Shown here: positions 38,651 through 50,999 of the stretch, one piece after another
Numbering within the stretch: position 1 is the stretch's first letter
How the letters are laid out: each line of letters begins with the position of its first letter
From: Vanilla planifolia
Taxonomy: Eukaryota; Streptophyta; Magnoliopsida; Asparagales; Orchidaceae
DNA length: 64,000 nucleotides
Assembly (NCBI GenBank): GCA_023846275.1
Contig: CM043871.1
Location: 30,906,569 to 30,970,568, forward strand
Reading direction: 5' to 3'
The notes under the pieces: model-generated
Seen by the model: only the letters and a program-made list of their open reading frames with translations
Database searches by the model: none
What the model was told of the DNA's origin: nothing
Translations under genes and position numbers: made by a program

Positions 38651-38653
38651 AAG

Positions 38654-38668
38654 TGGGAGATGATACAA
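38654..38668 (+). other. Polypurine-tract-like site
   Basis: AAAGTGGGAGATGAT resembles the copia polypurine tract (AAGTGGGAGATT) that precedes a 3' LTR. Only about 65 bp later a primer-site-like GATATAAGAGCATC begins repeat R2. Confidence 0.4.
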
Positions 38669-38732
38669 ATGTAGTTTAGAGGCATAGAATACATCAAATA
38701 AGACTCATACTATGATTGTTTTGTTGAAGAAT

Positions 38733-40110
38733 TGATATAAGAGCATCTAATGTTATCTCAGCAACAAACTCCTACTAGCATGACACTAATTCTATAAGTC
38801 CATCAATGTAAAATTTAGTTAAAACTTACTTCAAAAAATACTTAAAATTGAGTTTTTGGCTATTTTGCCATTGTTTATCACTATCTGCTGTCATCACCAT
38901 CATCATCAATAGCCATAGTTGTCACTCGAGTTGATCCGTGTACCTGTGTGATCTAAGTTGACAATAGAAATTGGTTAATTTACTTGACCCATGCTGACCT
39001 GCTCAAACCCATGATGACCCGCACCAACTCGTTAGTCCTCATCGACCCACATTGTTTTACCCAATTTATGCCTACTAAAAAATCAAATCAAAAGCTCTGT
39101 CCACACTATTTATTTTAATTAATTTTATAATTTTTAAACCAATTTTTATTCATAATATTTCTTTTATAATTTGTGTTGAATTTTAGAATTCTGAAATATC
39201 TTTTAGAATTCTAAAATATATCATTTGGTATTTTTTAATATAAATTTGTATTTATAGATTAATAGATTATTATTGCACTCTTGAAGATCTTTATAAATAG
39301 GGATGTTTATCAAGCTGTGGAAGAAGAATAATATTTGGGAATAAAAATTTCTCTTGTTTATGTGCTTTCAATTTTTGTGAGCAAAGTGTTTGCACCCAAC
39401 TCTAGTTAGAGAGATTCCAATTTCTCCTCCCTTTATGAGAGACAAGGATTGAAGAGGAGAGACCTTTCACTTGGAGTATCAGTAACCAAATAAATTCTAG
39501 CTTCCTTCAATACTCGTAAAGTATATACCAATCTTTTCACTCTCTTGATCTAATCACAAAACCTCTACCTTTCTCAATAAAGCTTCAAGTCCTAACCTAC
39601 TATCTTATTATTCTTTTAAGCCAAATTTTTCCACTAACCAATACCACCACCTCATGATCTTTTTCTATCTTTAGTACTCCACACACCAATGCCAATAAAA
39701 CTACAAGACAACATTGCTAAAAAAAGGTGCATTCTTTTTTAAAAACTTTTATTTCTTAAGAAATAATATAAAATTAGAGTTACTTTTTTCTTCTATTAAA
39801 ATGTTTCACATAAAGTTTACTTTAAATTTTTTATTTTATATTTATGAGATTGGATATGATAAAAAATCATTTTTTATAATTTTATGCTTAATGTTTAATG
39901 TGTTATCACCCATCCCACTTAATAATCTATTATAATTTTGAATACTAATATTTGAATAATTCTAAAATATAAGACACATCAACTAACACTAACAAATACA
40001 TGATATCTTTTCATATTTGTTTAGTAATTTATTGAACATCTCTAGTATTATAGACACAAAATTAGATCATAGTAGAAATCTAAATTATTCTTATATCATT
40101 AATTTAGTAT
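38733..40110 (+). repeat. Retrotransposon-like direct repeat, copy R2
   Basis: Full-length partner of R1. It begins GATATAAGAGCATCTAATG, close to a tRNA-Met primer site (TGGTATCAGAGC) and its usual context. It includes a CATCATCATC-rich coding-like part (38,880-39,100) and, at about 39,290, TTATAAATAGGG, a good plant TATA box, then an AATAAAAATTTCTC region and GCAAAGTGTTTGCACCC. The latter resembles the R/U5 part of an LTR. Many differences from R1 indicate an old duplication. Confidence 0.6.
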
Positions 40111-40660
40111 TAAAATAAGTTTTATACAATTACAACATAGATTAAACTCAAAATTACCATGCAACTTTTCATATTTTGCTCTTCAATGTATCCAATACCT
40201 AAATAAAAGAATCCTTAGAATCTTATAAATATATATAGATTAGCAAAACCATGCTATCTAGTTTGTGATATCATACTTACAATAGAAACTAAAACATCTA
40301 AGGCTAAGAGCCAATATAGCTCATTCTTGATTTGCTACGTGATTAGCGATATCATAAGGATGTTAATTAATCTAAGGGAAAATGTAGCTTTCCTAATCAT
40401 AGTGATTAATGATATCATATTATATGATTTATCCTAACTAGTCTAATATTATAGATAGTATAGCAAAAACTTTCATACTATATAATAAGTTAAATTTATT
40501 ATAATATGAAACTTATTACTTATTACATATCTTTTTTATTTAAGTTAATCTTTTTTATTTATTGTTATTTTAGTTGATAAGTAATATGTAAATTATATTG
40601 TGGATTTCATACTTTCTCTCAATAACATGAATTTTGGATTCTAGTATTCTATTTTATACA
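40111..40660. other. AT-rich DNA, nothing recognised
   Basis: No frame, repeat or RNA gene that I can support. It lies between repeat R2 and the end of the minus-strand copia gag-protease relic. Confidence 0.6.
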
Positions 40661-40664
40661 TCAC

Positions 40665-42330
40665 TCACTGTATGGAGCACTTGTTGAATGTTAAGGGGGA
40701 ATCCTTAAATAGGTTCCTAAATAAGTATCTTTCATATTGTATATACTTAGAAGTCATGTGCCTTTTACTAAATGCATTTCTTGTTGGTTTAAAAAAGATT
40801 TTAAATTTTGTCACTATTTGAAGGACCAAGACAAGTAACCTTTCTTGTCTCGAATTTGATAGGTGAGTAGATGGTTTAATTATCAAAGAAATGCTCAAAA
40901 GTCAAGTTTTTTTTGTAGGTCTTTAATATGGAGACACACTTACATAGGTAAGTCTTCTAATTGGGAACCAAAATCTTTTTTGGTTCTCTTGTGGTTTTAT
41001 GAACATTATGTGATTTTACAAAAAACAAATACTTAAGAAATCTTAAATAAACACGATTCTAATTTTATAATTAGTTTTAGTGTGTCTACGTCTCAAAAAA
41101 TGGTGAAATTTAAGTGTTTGATTGAGATAAAAGTGAATGAGCAAAAGATCAAGAAGCATGATGTCTATGTTGGGATTAATAATAATAAACATGAATTTGT
41201 CTGAACTTATTTGATTCAAATGTTAATTTTGAATGATTGCACTTACAAGCTTATCTATTATATTTTTCAAGTCTTGTAAGTATCTAACATTAGTATTATT
41301 CAAAGATTCACATATGCCTATATCTAGATAATTATCATGATCACCTTTCAATTGCTTATGTTTATTGGCTAGTTTCTTATATTTAAAACACACTTCTATA
41401 TATTGTTCTTCATAATATTATAGAGAAGTAATAGAGCTCACCTCAACATTAGAAGTTAGTGTAATGCCATCTCCTTTAACCATTAAACATGTGAGTCATT
41501 GCTTAACATCACTAGATGATAATGACTCCTTAGAATCCTTCATGGACTTTTCTTCTTCCATTGATTATTGATCTTTTTACTCTCTCAAGGTACTTTATGA
41601 AACTGGGATGGGTATACCTAGGCTTCTTACATTCATGATGTAAATGTTCATCCTTGGCTTGCAATTTGTTTCATGATCTTTATTCTTTTCCATCCCTATT
41701 TACCTGTAACGTGATGTTGAAGTGAGCATGCTAAACCATGAAAAATTAAAGCTACCTCATCATCATAAGAAAAGTTTTATTGGAGGTTGAATTAGCCTTC
41801 AAAGCAATAGGCTCTTCCTTGATTTTGCCTTTTCCATTTTCTACAGGTAGCTCCTTGTCTTCACACTTAGCTAAATATATTTCATTTGTCATGGGCTCAT
41901 CGAAGATGACATCAATTGAAAGTAAAGAATTCTCTTTGGTTGCCTTAATTGTCATTATCAAGGGGTCATACTCCTTTGGTAGAATACAAAGAATCTTCCA
42001 AAAAAATCTTTTCCCAAGTTTGCTAACCCAAAAGTAATATTGGTAAAATAAGTGAACATTAACTTTATAATTTCATTAGGAGACATTCAAAACAACTTAT
42101 AATGATGAATTAGCATATTTATTTTGCTTTACTTGTGAGATACCCTCATAGATAAACTCTAATATTCTATAAAATTCATGTGCATCCTTAAAATTTATAA
42201 TTTTATTATACTCATATGTTAATATACCATAATATAGAATATTAATAACTCTACAGTTTAATTGAACCTTATAAAAGAATGTTCAATTATGACTCATATG
42301 TTAAGATCTGTAGACTAAAGAAAAATCTTC
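40665..42330 (-). pseudogene. Ty1/copia gag-protease relic (minus strand)
   Basis: Read from 42,330 downwards: AHEFYRILEFIYEGISQVKQ (UBN2-type gag core), then LPKEYDPLIMTIKATKENSL, DEPMTNEIYLAK and a KGKIKEEPIALKANS stretch (41,961-41,752). The region after the zinc knuckle follows (CFKYKKLANKHKQLKGDHDN near 41,390-41,330), then a REPKKIWFPIRR linker (about 40,990). Near 40,800 comes NAFSKRHMTSKYIQY, the copia protease segment that follows the catalytic Asp. Order and wording fit a SIRE/Tork-like copia element. It is broken by many stops. Reverse transcriptase and integrase are not seen downstream. Confidence 0.7.
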
Positions 42331-42467
42331 ACTCTATTTTTCCAATATAGGTAAAACTCACCTTAAAAGATTGGTAGTCAATGTGAAAATATCCCTTCAC
42401 CTGATGTGATCAATTCTTTAATCATGTTATAAGATATATAGATCCTATCTTAAAAATTTCTTTTTTT

Positions 42468-42490
42468 GATGCAACTAGACTTTGATATCA
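42468..42490 (-). other. Primer binding site (tRNA-Met type), minus strand
   Basis: The minus strand reads TGATATCAAAGTCTAGTTGC, close to the complement of the plant initiator tRNA-Met 3' end (TGGTATCAGAGCC...). It lies between the LTR family 1 upper copy and the gag relic that follows on minus, exactly where a PBS belongs. It fixes the orientation of this element. Confidence 0.6.
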
Positions 42491-42491
42491 C

Positions 42492-44543
42492 ATTTAGGAA
42501 TTCTTGAGCTACAAAAAAGGAGAGAGGTTGAATTGTAATTTTTAAAGAAAATTGTTCATGAATTTGAAAACCTTTGTATTGTAATAATATAATAGAAATA
42601 ACACTAAGTCTTTTTAGGTGATTCAATTGAAATTCAAATCTATATCTATCCTTACTTTAATGATTAGGTTAACTTCACTAAACACCTTTCTTTAAATAAC
42701 TAATAGCTGAATACCCTTGCAAAAGTGATCCATAAGGACCAATGGGAGGCCTAAGGGAGAAAAGATAACCAAAAATCAAATGAGTCTATTACAAGAATGA
42801 TAATAAAATAAATACAAGAGTTTTACAATAATAATTTTACAAAGCAACCTATAACCTTTGCCAATTTCTCAAGTGGCACATAATATGTAAATAAAATATG
42901 AAACAATATTACTAAATGAATAAAATGAAATAAGATGAAGCACTTGAAATATATTTTTAATCATGCTTTTTTACAACCACTATGCAAGAATGTAGAGGCA
43001 AAAACTAAAGTACAAAGACATGGTTGATCAATGCATGAAATATCATTATATTTTTCTATTACATAATTTCTTATTTCATTTGTATCATATGGCCTAATGG
43101 ATCGAACTATATAATACTATTAAATGACTTGATCATTCAATGCATCAAATTGTTTGATGATTCTCTCCTTTAGTGTTATTAATTCTTACAAATAATCATA
43201 TTGTACAATATGTATATGTTATACTATATGACATTCTTTGTTTTAACTCATTCTATAATAAATCACTCTTCAAGGCATGATTGAACATATACTAGGGAAT
43301 ACATCATATTGTATGAAACTCTTTGATCCTTCATTCTCTTCGTTGTTAAGTTTTGTAAATCTTTATATTATATGATACTTACATATTATACTATACGAAC
43401 TCTTAGGCTATTATTTTACTTGAATAGTGTATTGAATAGTAATACACTATGATGATCAAATGTTATGTTGCATAAAAGTTTTTGGTGCTTTTATTTACTT
43501 GGGTTACTAAATTCTACATAGATTGTACTTGCATGGATACTCTTGTAATGTACAATATTAAATCTTTTATTTATGCTATCATTAAACATGGTTAGCCTAA
43601 AGAATATATCATATTGTATGATAATAAATACCATATGATACGATTAATTTGATAATATTAAATAAGATGTGATTGCTTATTTTGATTGGCTATCCATGAT
43701 CTGTTTGGGAAGTGTTCTTGCCTCAAGCTCTTGACAACAGATTTTTTTTTATAATCTCAATAGCAAAAATTGAGGAGTAAGAAATGATAAGAAACTAAGA
43801 AAGAAAGGAATGATAAAAGAGTTTTTTGTCACAAAAATTAAATTTCTCAAAAAGTTTCCTTTTATTCATCATTCTTTCTTTTTTATATAGAGAGTTGGAT
43901 ATAATATTTTATTATAAAATACATATTTTTTTTAATTTTCATAAGAACATGTGTTCTTGATCAAAATAAAAAAATTTGCAAAATGTGCATTACATTGGGC
44001 CTGTCCATGCGAGCAAGCCATAACACCCACACGAGTGATAAACCAAGGAATTATTCATGTGTTAGGCATTTCCCATGCATAGATGTACCCCATCACATGT
44101 CCATTAACAGCATCTGCACGTAGATGATTGACACATGCACATGCAACACGTGTGTTGGTCAACACAGTCGTGCCTGCTCAACATGCACAAGTGGTCGGCA
44201 TGCCACAATTTCTTACACATGCATGGCTGCCTTTAAGTGTGGTGTATGACTTGTTTGCTTCAATGCACTTGCAACGAGCCTCTGCATGTAACTCTTGCTA
44301 TTTAGTACTATAATAATGATTTGCTTTGATTTATCTCCTCAATTGTTTTATCAATTTTAGCTTTAATGAACCTAAAATTGAGCTCTTGATTAGTCTTATA
44401 TGTTGAACGATCTAGTCAAACTCTACAATATCAATATTATACTATATGATTAGTATAATTTTTATCATTTCAATGAAACTTTGTTCTCAATTTAATCCTT
44501 ACTTGATTTAGCTTAAAGGGATGATATATACTAATGCAAGCCA
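42492..44543 (-). repeat. LTR family 1, upper copy (with an inserted 0.7-kb segment)
   Basis: 5' LTR of the minus-strand copia element, partner of 34,694-35,797. Starting on minus at 44,543 (TGGCTTGC...ATCATCCCTTTAAGC), it is interrupted at about 44,400-43,708 by a segment absent from the lower copy but present at 52,470-53,235. It then continues to the PBS. Without the insert it is about 1.35 kb. Confidence 0.65.
43708..44400. repeat. Dispersed 0.7-kb segment, copy 1 (inside LTR family 1)
   Basis: Shares with 52,470-53,235 an ordered series of features. These are a CTTGCC start, a GAGAAAGAAA-type purine tract, TTATATAGAGA, a TATTTTATTA(C/T)AAAA run, a GC-richer part dense in CATGCA/ACACGTG words, and an end reading TTTAATGAACxTxAAATTGAGCT then TCTTATA. 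The 61-codon ORF at 44,128-44,313 lies in its GC-richer part and is not conserved in copy 2. Probably a solo LTR or a small transposable element. Confidence 0.6.
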
Positions 44544-45154
44544 TAATGTAATAGTGAGATCAAATGATGAACTTATGAAAACTTATGGTTTATAAGAAGG
44601 ATCAACAAGCATGCATGATTTTTTTGAAAGATTGTTTTGAAATGCAAGAGGATGCATTATCATATGTCACACAAGAATATTGGTATGGGTTTTGACATTC
44701 TAGGATAATAAAGCAAAATAAGATTTTTCTTGGACAAATGTTGCTCCATCGAGATTAAGAACCATCACGGCTCTTCCATATGAAAGTTACTATCCATCAA
44801 ATGTCAACTCATCATCCTTTTCTTATTAATCTTGATAACACACACTTAAGGAAACGCATTAATAATCAAAAGTATGTAGGTTTTGTATTATTAAACCATC
44901 ACAAATTGCTTGGGGTTAATAAATATGAGACAAATGACTTATTTATCTTATAGTGAAGGGAAATTTTTTATGAGAACACATTTTTTGATGAGCTATGTTT
45001 TAAACATTTTAAGAAGTACTTGAAGAACAATTCATTGATGCTTGCCTCAAGTATGAAAGGCTTGTTGCAAAATATAAAAAATATTAACTATCTTGGTTTG
45101 TGTGTATACTTAAATAAGACAAATGAAAGATGTTGAATTTATGGTCTATATGTG
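44544..45154. other. Unassigned AT-rich DNA between two LTR families
   Basis: No recognised frame or repeat in this window; presumably flanking or decayed element sequence. Confidence 0.5.
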
Positions 45155-46672
45155 ACAAGTTTGATGATTACAAAATCATTCACCTGTTGTATTAATTCTT
45201 TTTATTGAGGTGCTTTAGTTCATGCATCTCAAGAATCAAAAGGTGAACTATTTGGAGAGCTTGGTTTGACTTAAAAGTTTAATTTTTTTGTCATGCTTTT
45301 TTTGAGAAAATAGCTAACACCAAACATGAAACTTGAGATTAATTGAAGAAATTATTTTACAGTCTTACTTATTTGTTTTAGAATGTTAAGACCTATAACA
45401 ATACTCTTGATATACTAGGAAAAATGAAGTTTTTAGTATATGCACTAAAAGATTTTCAAATTATTTTTTTCTTCATCTAAGTTAAATAAGGTAAGCATTC
45501 TTATAAGATTTTATATATGTAAAAGGACTTTATTAAAGTTTAATATTATATATATATACTTATAGAGCATGCCAAAATGCTTAGAATACAAAATCTTTAA
45601 AATATGTAAAATTTACAATATAATGCGATATGTTGTTTCTATTATACAATATGATTAATTTGACTTGGGTTTACTTAAGTTGAGCAAATTATATGCTGAT
45701 CTAAAATTTGTAACTAGAGCTTTTCATATGCTATGCTTTCCTTAGGATATAGTACTTTTAGGTTAATTACTTTATACATTTAGAGATCAAATGGTGAAAT
45801 GAGTGTTTAACTTAAACACATGACTTTCATGTAATATAATAATATTTATTATACAATATATTTAGTTCATCTAAGTATAAAGTACTAGAGTTGAGGTTAA
45901 ACTCAAAGATTTTGTATGATAATTTTTTATTTAGCCTAAAGTATGGTTAATATAAACTATCACCTAACTTATAATATTATCCTTAGAATATATATTATGA
46001 TTAGTTCATTTTCTATTAGTAATAGCTAGTTTGAGCATATTTTGGGATAGTTTAAAATAACCATTAAAGAGCTATTAGACTTATTTTTAAACTCTATAAA
46101 GGCCTCTAAACTTGGAGAAAAAGCTAATGAACATTTACACATCATTAAACTTGACATTTTGTTGAAAATAAAGCTTCAGTAATAGAAGACAATCTTTATC
46201 GTTCTCAGCCTTTTTGCAAACTTATTTGTCATTAAGCTATGTTGTATAATTAATTTAGAAGTGTTTTACATCAATTTAGTGTTTATCTTGATATTATTAT
46301 TAAGTTATAGGAAGTTTTCATTCAAACTTTTATATTGTATCTTTTATCTTATTGTTTGGACTTTACCTTTTGGTTTTACTTGATCATTTTGCCATGTTAT
46401 AGGGTCTATTGATCTAATGTGTATGGTATTTTAGTTCAATGTGTTTGTAGAATCTTTCAACCCATAATAATGTTTTCATACTTTTGTGAAAGGTATTTTA
46501 GTGTTTTTTGGCTGAGATATATATTTTAGTTTTGGATTGAACAACTTAAAAAATTTATTATCATTTATTTTATTGCATTCTTCACATGAAGTATTTAAAA
46601 TTAATAAGAATTTTTAAAACAAGATTATAAGAGTAATTAAGGAAGTCAAAACATATTCACTATTTTTACCTT
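45155..46672 (+). repeat. LTR family 2, copy a (5' LTR of a plus-strand copia element)
   Basis: Matches 48,885-53,336 in blocks: CATGCATCTCAAGAATxxAAAG near 45,220 and 48,958; TTTGTTTTAGxATxTTAAGACCTA near 45,370 and 50,345; CxAAAAGATTTTCAAATTAT near 45,445 and 50,418; and the common end ATTTTTACCTTT near 46,665 and 53,328. It directly precedes a plus-strand gag relic, as a 5' LTR should. The PBS right after it is badly decayed (TTTTTAAGATATAAG). Confidence 0.6.
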
Positions 46673-46803
46673 TGAGTTTTTAAGATATAAGATTTTCATA
46701 ATTTAGGCCCCTATTATGTAAAAATTTAGCTCCAATTTTGTATTAAGTGAAATTAGAGCATAGTTTTTTCAGGTGACTCACTATCCTAGAAAAGATCCTT
46801 GCG

Positions 46804-48180
46804 ATGTCTCATAAAATCATTGTTGATCATGCCATTTTAGAAGAAAGGACTTCATCGCTTCATCCACCCTTGTGTAAATGGGAATTTTATGTTTATTGGA
46901 AATCTTGAATATATAATTTTCTTGAATTCTAAGACATTGAGATTTGGGATATTGTTGAAAATACTTTTGAATTTCTTACAAAAATACTGATAATGATTTG
47001 GTTAGAAAGTCTTAAATGAACTCACATCATAAAACAATATAGAGTTCAACTTAATGTGAAGGTCTTAAATATCTTTCATTCTGATCTCTCAAACACAAAA
47101 TTTAATAAGGTGATGAACCTCAAAACAACTCATGAAGTTTGGGAAAAACTTGAGGTTTCTTATAAGGGAACCACTCAAGTAAATGACTCAAAAATAAGTT
47201 TATTAATGCATGACTATGAGTTTTTTGTATGCATTATGAAGCAATAATTAAAAATATGTTTGTTAGATTTACTAACATTATGAATGATATCTCAAATCTT
47301 GGTAGATTTATTTTTAGTATTGTATAGTGAGGAAACTACTTGGGGGATGTTGTCTATGGAGTTTGTTCTTTTAGTAACTACTATTAAAGCCTCAAAGAAT
47401 TTTGACCATCTCACCATGGATGAACTACTTGGGGATCTTATGACTAATGAGATGAAGATGGAAAAGAGAATAGAAGAGGAATCATAGCCAAAATAAAAGA
47501 AAAGAGAATGACTAAGTTTTGAAGGTTGCTCATACCTCATCTATCGATGATTATTCTTTCAATAATGAGGTAGAACTTCTTTCCAAAAACTTAACCAATT
47601 TTTTAAAAAAAAATATTAAGAATTTTTAAAAAGAGAAGAAAATGATCTATAAGGAGAGTAAAAAAAAAAATAAAGACACATGCCATGAATGCAATGAATT
47701 GGGGCACTACCACACAAATTATCTAAGTTGGTAGAAAAGAGAAAGAAGAAGAACAAGTTCATGAAAGACAAGAAAAAAAGGAGAGACATGGTAGTCACTT
47801 GGAGTGACTCAAATCCATCTTCACCATCCTTAAGTAGAGAGGAGAGTTAAAAGAAAAAAATTGTTATTCATCATGACCAAGAATGATGCATGCTCAACTA
47901 GTGAAGAAAGTGAAGAAGTAATTTATCTCATGACACATTATGTTTCATCCAAAAGTGAAGATGATGATGTAACCAAACTCTTTTATGATGAGTTCTAATG
48001 AAATTTACTTGAATTTTTTGGTGCTTTTAATTTTTTTTTTTAAGAAATATAGAAGTTTGAAAGTTGAACATGATGAATATCTTGGATTATGAAAAGATTT
48101 GAATGAAAGCAATGCTAGTTATTTACAAGAGAGAAAAAATATTGTAGATGAGTTAGCTTAAATTATAAGCATGAATGCAA
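46804..48180 (+). pseudogene. Ty1/copia gag relic (plus strand)
   Basis: Starts at an ATG at 46,804 (MSHKIIVDHAILEERTSSLH, then PPLCKWEFYVYW and DIEIWDIVENTFEF), the standard copia gag opening. The UBN2 core is intact at 47,056-47,247 (NLKTTHEVWEKLEVSYKGTT, QVNDSKISLLMHDYE). TMDELLGDLMTNEMKMEK lies at 47,415-47,466. A zinc knuckle follows at 47,681-47,722, CHECNELGHYHTNY, in which the final Cys has become Tyr. A Ser/Asp/Glu-rich stretch (YVSSKSEDDDV) follows. Several stops and frameshifts split the frame. Family role: forms the virus-like particle. No pol follows within the next kilobase. Confidence 0.78.
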
Positions 48181-48884
48181 AAAATAAAATTAGTTTTGAT
48201 CAATTTTAAAAATTATATTTTAATTATATTTCTTTAAATAACATGCATAAGAATATATCTAAGCATTACATAATAAGAATTAATATAAACTTTAAGCACC
48301 ATACACATGTTAGGATAGAAAATAATAACAAAAATTTGCTTTATGGAGTTGAATCTATTGATTGCAGGTTAGAACTAAATTCTTTTGGATTCCAAAGCTT
48401 TAGTATTAAATTCTTAGGAATATGTGCATGCTTCCCTTGTTTGAATTATAGAAAATAGAAGAAATATTTTTGAGACCATGTTGATTAGTTTAATCTTATT
48501 GCATGTATAAGTTTTAAATTTAAGCCTTGTTATAAATATTAAATACATAAAAATAAGACAAAAGAAACTAAAATCCTTGGATTTTTCATTTTATTAAAGA
48601 GTATTATTGTTTAATAAGTGATATTTTTCTTCATATACAACAAGTGATGTTTAACTAAACAATTAAAAGACTCTTTTATTTTTCTTTTGATATATGACAA
48701 AAAAGGAAAAAATAGAGAGAGATGAAATGTTCATGTCACCAATAAATTAGTCTAAACTTATTTAATTACACATAAAATAGGAAAGCATTGCCTTATATAT
48801 ATGCTTTTAAATTATCCTTTCATTTCATTATCTGTTAGAGGTTTTATCACATAAAAAGTTAGAAATTATTAAACTCTTTATTTA
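48181..48884. other. Decayed copia interior, no domain recognised
   Basis: A 71-codon plus ORF (48,243-48,458) without family resemblance. The position between the gag relic and the second copy of LTR family 2 implies that the whole pol region has been deleted from this element. Confidence 0.45.
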
Positions 48885-49042
48885 TATGTGATTAGTTTGA
48901 TAATAAAAAATTATCATTTTGTTATACTGATGCTTTTTCTTATATTATTTCTATTTATGCATCTCAAGAATTGAAAGATAAATTATTTTGAGAGCTTAAT
49001 ATCAATTTAAAGGCTTAATTGGTGGTGTTTTGTGAGAACATA

Positions 49043-49876
49043 TGTCATGGCCTTACCTAATCAAGCTATAATAACAATAAAAAAAGATGTAACATAATTT
49101 AATAAATATATGTGGACACTCAACACCTTAAGAAAAGACTTGATGATAAAACAAACCCAAAATGAAACCATTAAAAATAGTCATCATATAAAGAACATAA
49201 TAACACTTTTATAAATATAAAAAAACACTAAAAGTTCTCTAGTTTTGATATAAAAATATCTTAATAGTAACAATAAGCTATCCAAATACATATGATAAGA
49301 GTATACAAGATAATAAACTAACTTTTTATAGAACTTTAATTACTTAATCAACAAAAGAATAAGAACATCATCCATGTTATCAGTCTCCATCTCTTGGTAT
49401 AGTGAAGGCATAACTTGTAATATAAATATCAACGAGACTTTATAAAGTTCAACAAATAAACCATTACGATAATAGAATATAAAAAGGTTGTAACATGATA
49501 ACTAGTATAAATAATTCTATTATAATATGAAACCCATAACCATAAAATAGAAGAATAAATTATGAGTGATCAAAGTTAACTAACAACAATAGATGTAACC
49601 AAGAAAAATATGAATATAACTTTTTTGTTTAATTTTATTTTCAATTTCTAATATATTATATTTTATAGAGCTCAATTTTATCTCAAATTATTATGCTCTA
49701 AATCTAATGATATTCATATTGATATTATTAACATCTATCCATAATAGTATGATCTATAAACCTATATTTATAATCACATGCCAAGTATAGCCTTTGAACT
49801 TATATCTTATAATTATGCATAGAGTGTTATTCACATATATGCATATAGGGTGTACATATAATTGGTGTAGGGATTA

Positions 49877-49919
<43 letters not shown>

Positions 49920-50287
49920 CCTTGTTAATAAGCTAAAATTAGTTTCAATATTTAGTGCATAATAATTAATATATTAATGAATTAATTAATTTCCTATTTA
50001 AATTATAATTTTAAAATTCTATGATAAATCCAAATTACTGTTGATTAAAGAGAATGTGTCATTAAATTTATATGAACAAGATCTTTTTAAATATGACTTT
50101 ATTTTAAAAATCCAAAGCACTTTACATTATAACATGATTTATGAGATATAAGATAGATTATTATTATTTTATTTAGTCTCTATCAAATTCATAGCACCAC
50201 TTTATTTATAAACATACCTTTTCATTACATCCTATTTACATGATTTTATCATTATATTAAAACAATTCTAAGATATTATAACTTAAT
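49043..50287. mobile_element. Insertion in LTR family 2 copy b (solo-LTR-like)
   Basis: Copy a reads straight from GAGAAAATAG to CTAACACC, while copy b is interrupted after GAGAACATA by about 1.24 kb starting TGTCATGGCC and ending before TAACACC. It is AT-rich, has no coding capacity, and includes a (TA)17 run at 49,881-49,914. Size, TG start and lack of genes suggest a solo LTR. A clean target duplication was not visible. Confidence 0.45.
49881..49914. repeat. (TA)17 microsatellite
   Basis: Thirty-four bases of uninterrupted TA, directly readable. Confidence 0.97.
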
Positions 50288-50999
50288 TAACACCAAATAT
50301 AAAGCTTGATCTTGATTTAAGAAATTAATTTTAGAGGTTTTTTATTTGTTTTAGGATATTAAGACCTACAACAATTCTCTTGAAACACTAGGTTAAATGG
50401 TGATTTTTGAGTGTGTGAGCCAAAAGATTTTCAAATTATCGTTCCATTCATTTAAGTTAAATATTACATATATTCTCACAAGTATATTGTTTGTAGGATT
50501 ACCTTATTGAAGTTTAAAAATATAAGTTTGAATTTATAGAATATACCCAAGAATGAAAAATCTAGAAAATTTATAAAGTTGACTATATTGTATTGTATGA
50601 TGTTTTTATTATATAGTAAAATTGGTTTAACCTAGGTTGTATATAGATTGAGTGAATAATTAGGTGAATAAAAATTTGTAAATAGAGCTCTTGATATGGT
50701 GTATTAATCTTAACATACAGTATGTTCAATTCAAACTGTTTAGTATGTTAGGAGATTAAATGGTATACTAAGTGCTTAACCTGAACCCAATACTTCCTTA
50801 AGGAAATATTTATTATACATTATTTTTAATTCATTTTGGTGTAAGTACTAGTGTTAAGGCCAAACCTAAGGATTTTGTATAATATATTTTTATTTAATGT
50901 ATAATATGTACAATACATTTGGTTTATTTTCTATGAGTGATTGTTAGTTTGACCAAACATATTATTGATATGTGATAGAAATTATAGAAACAAAATAAT

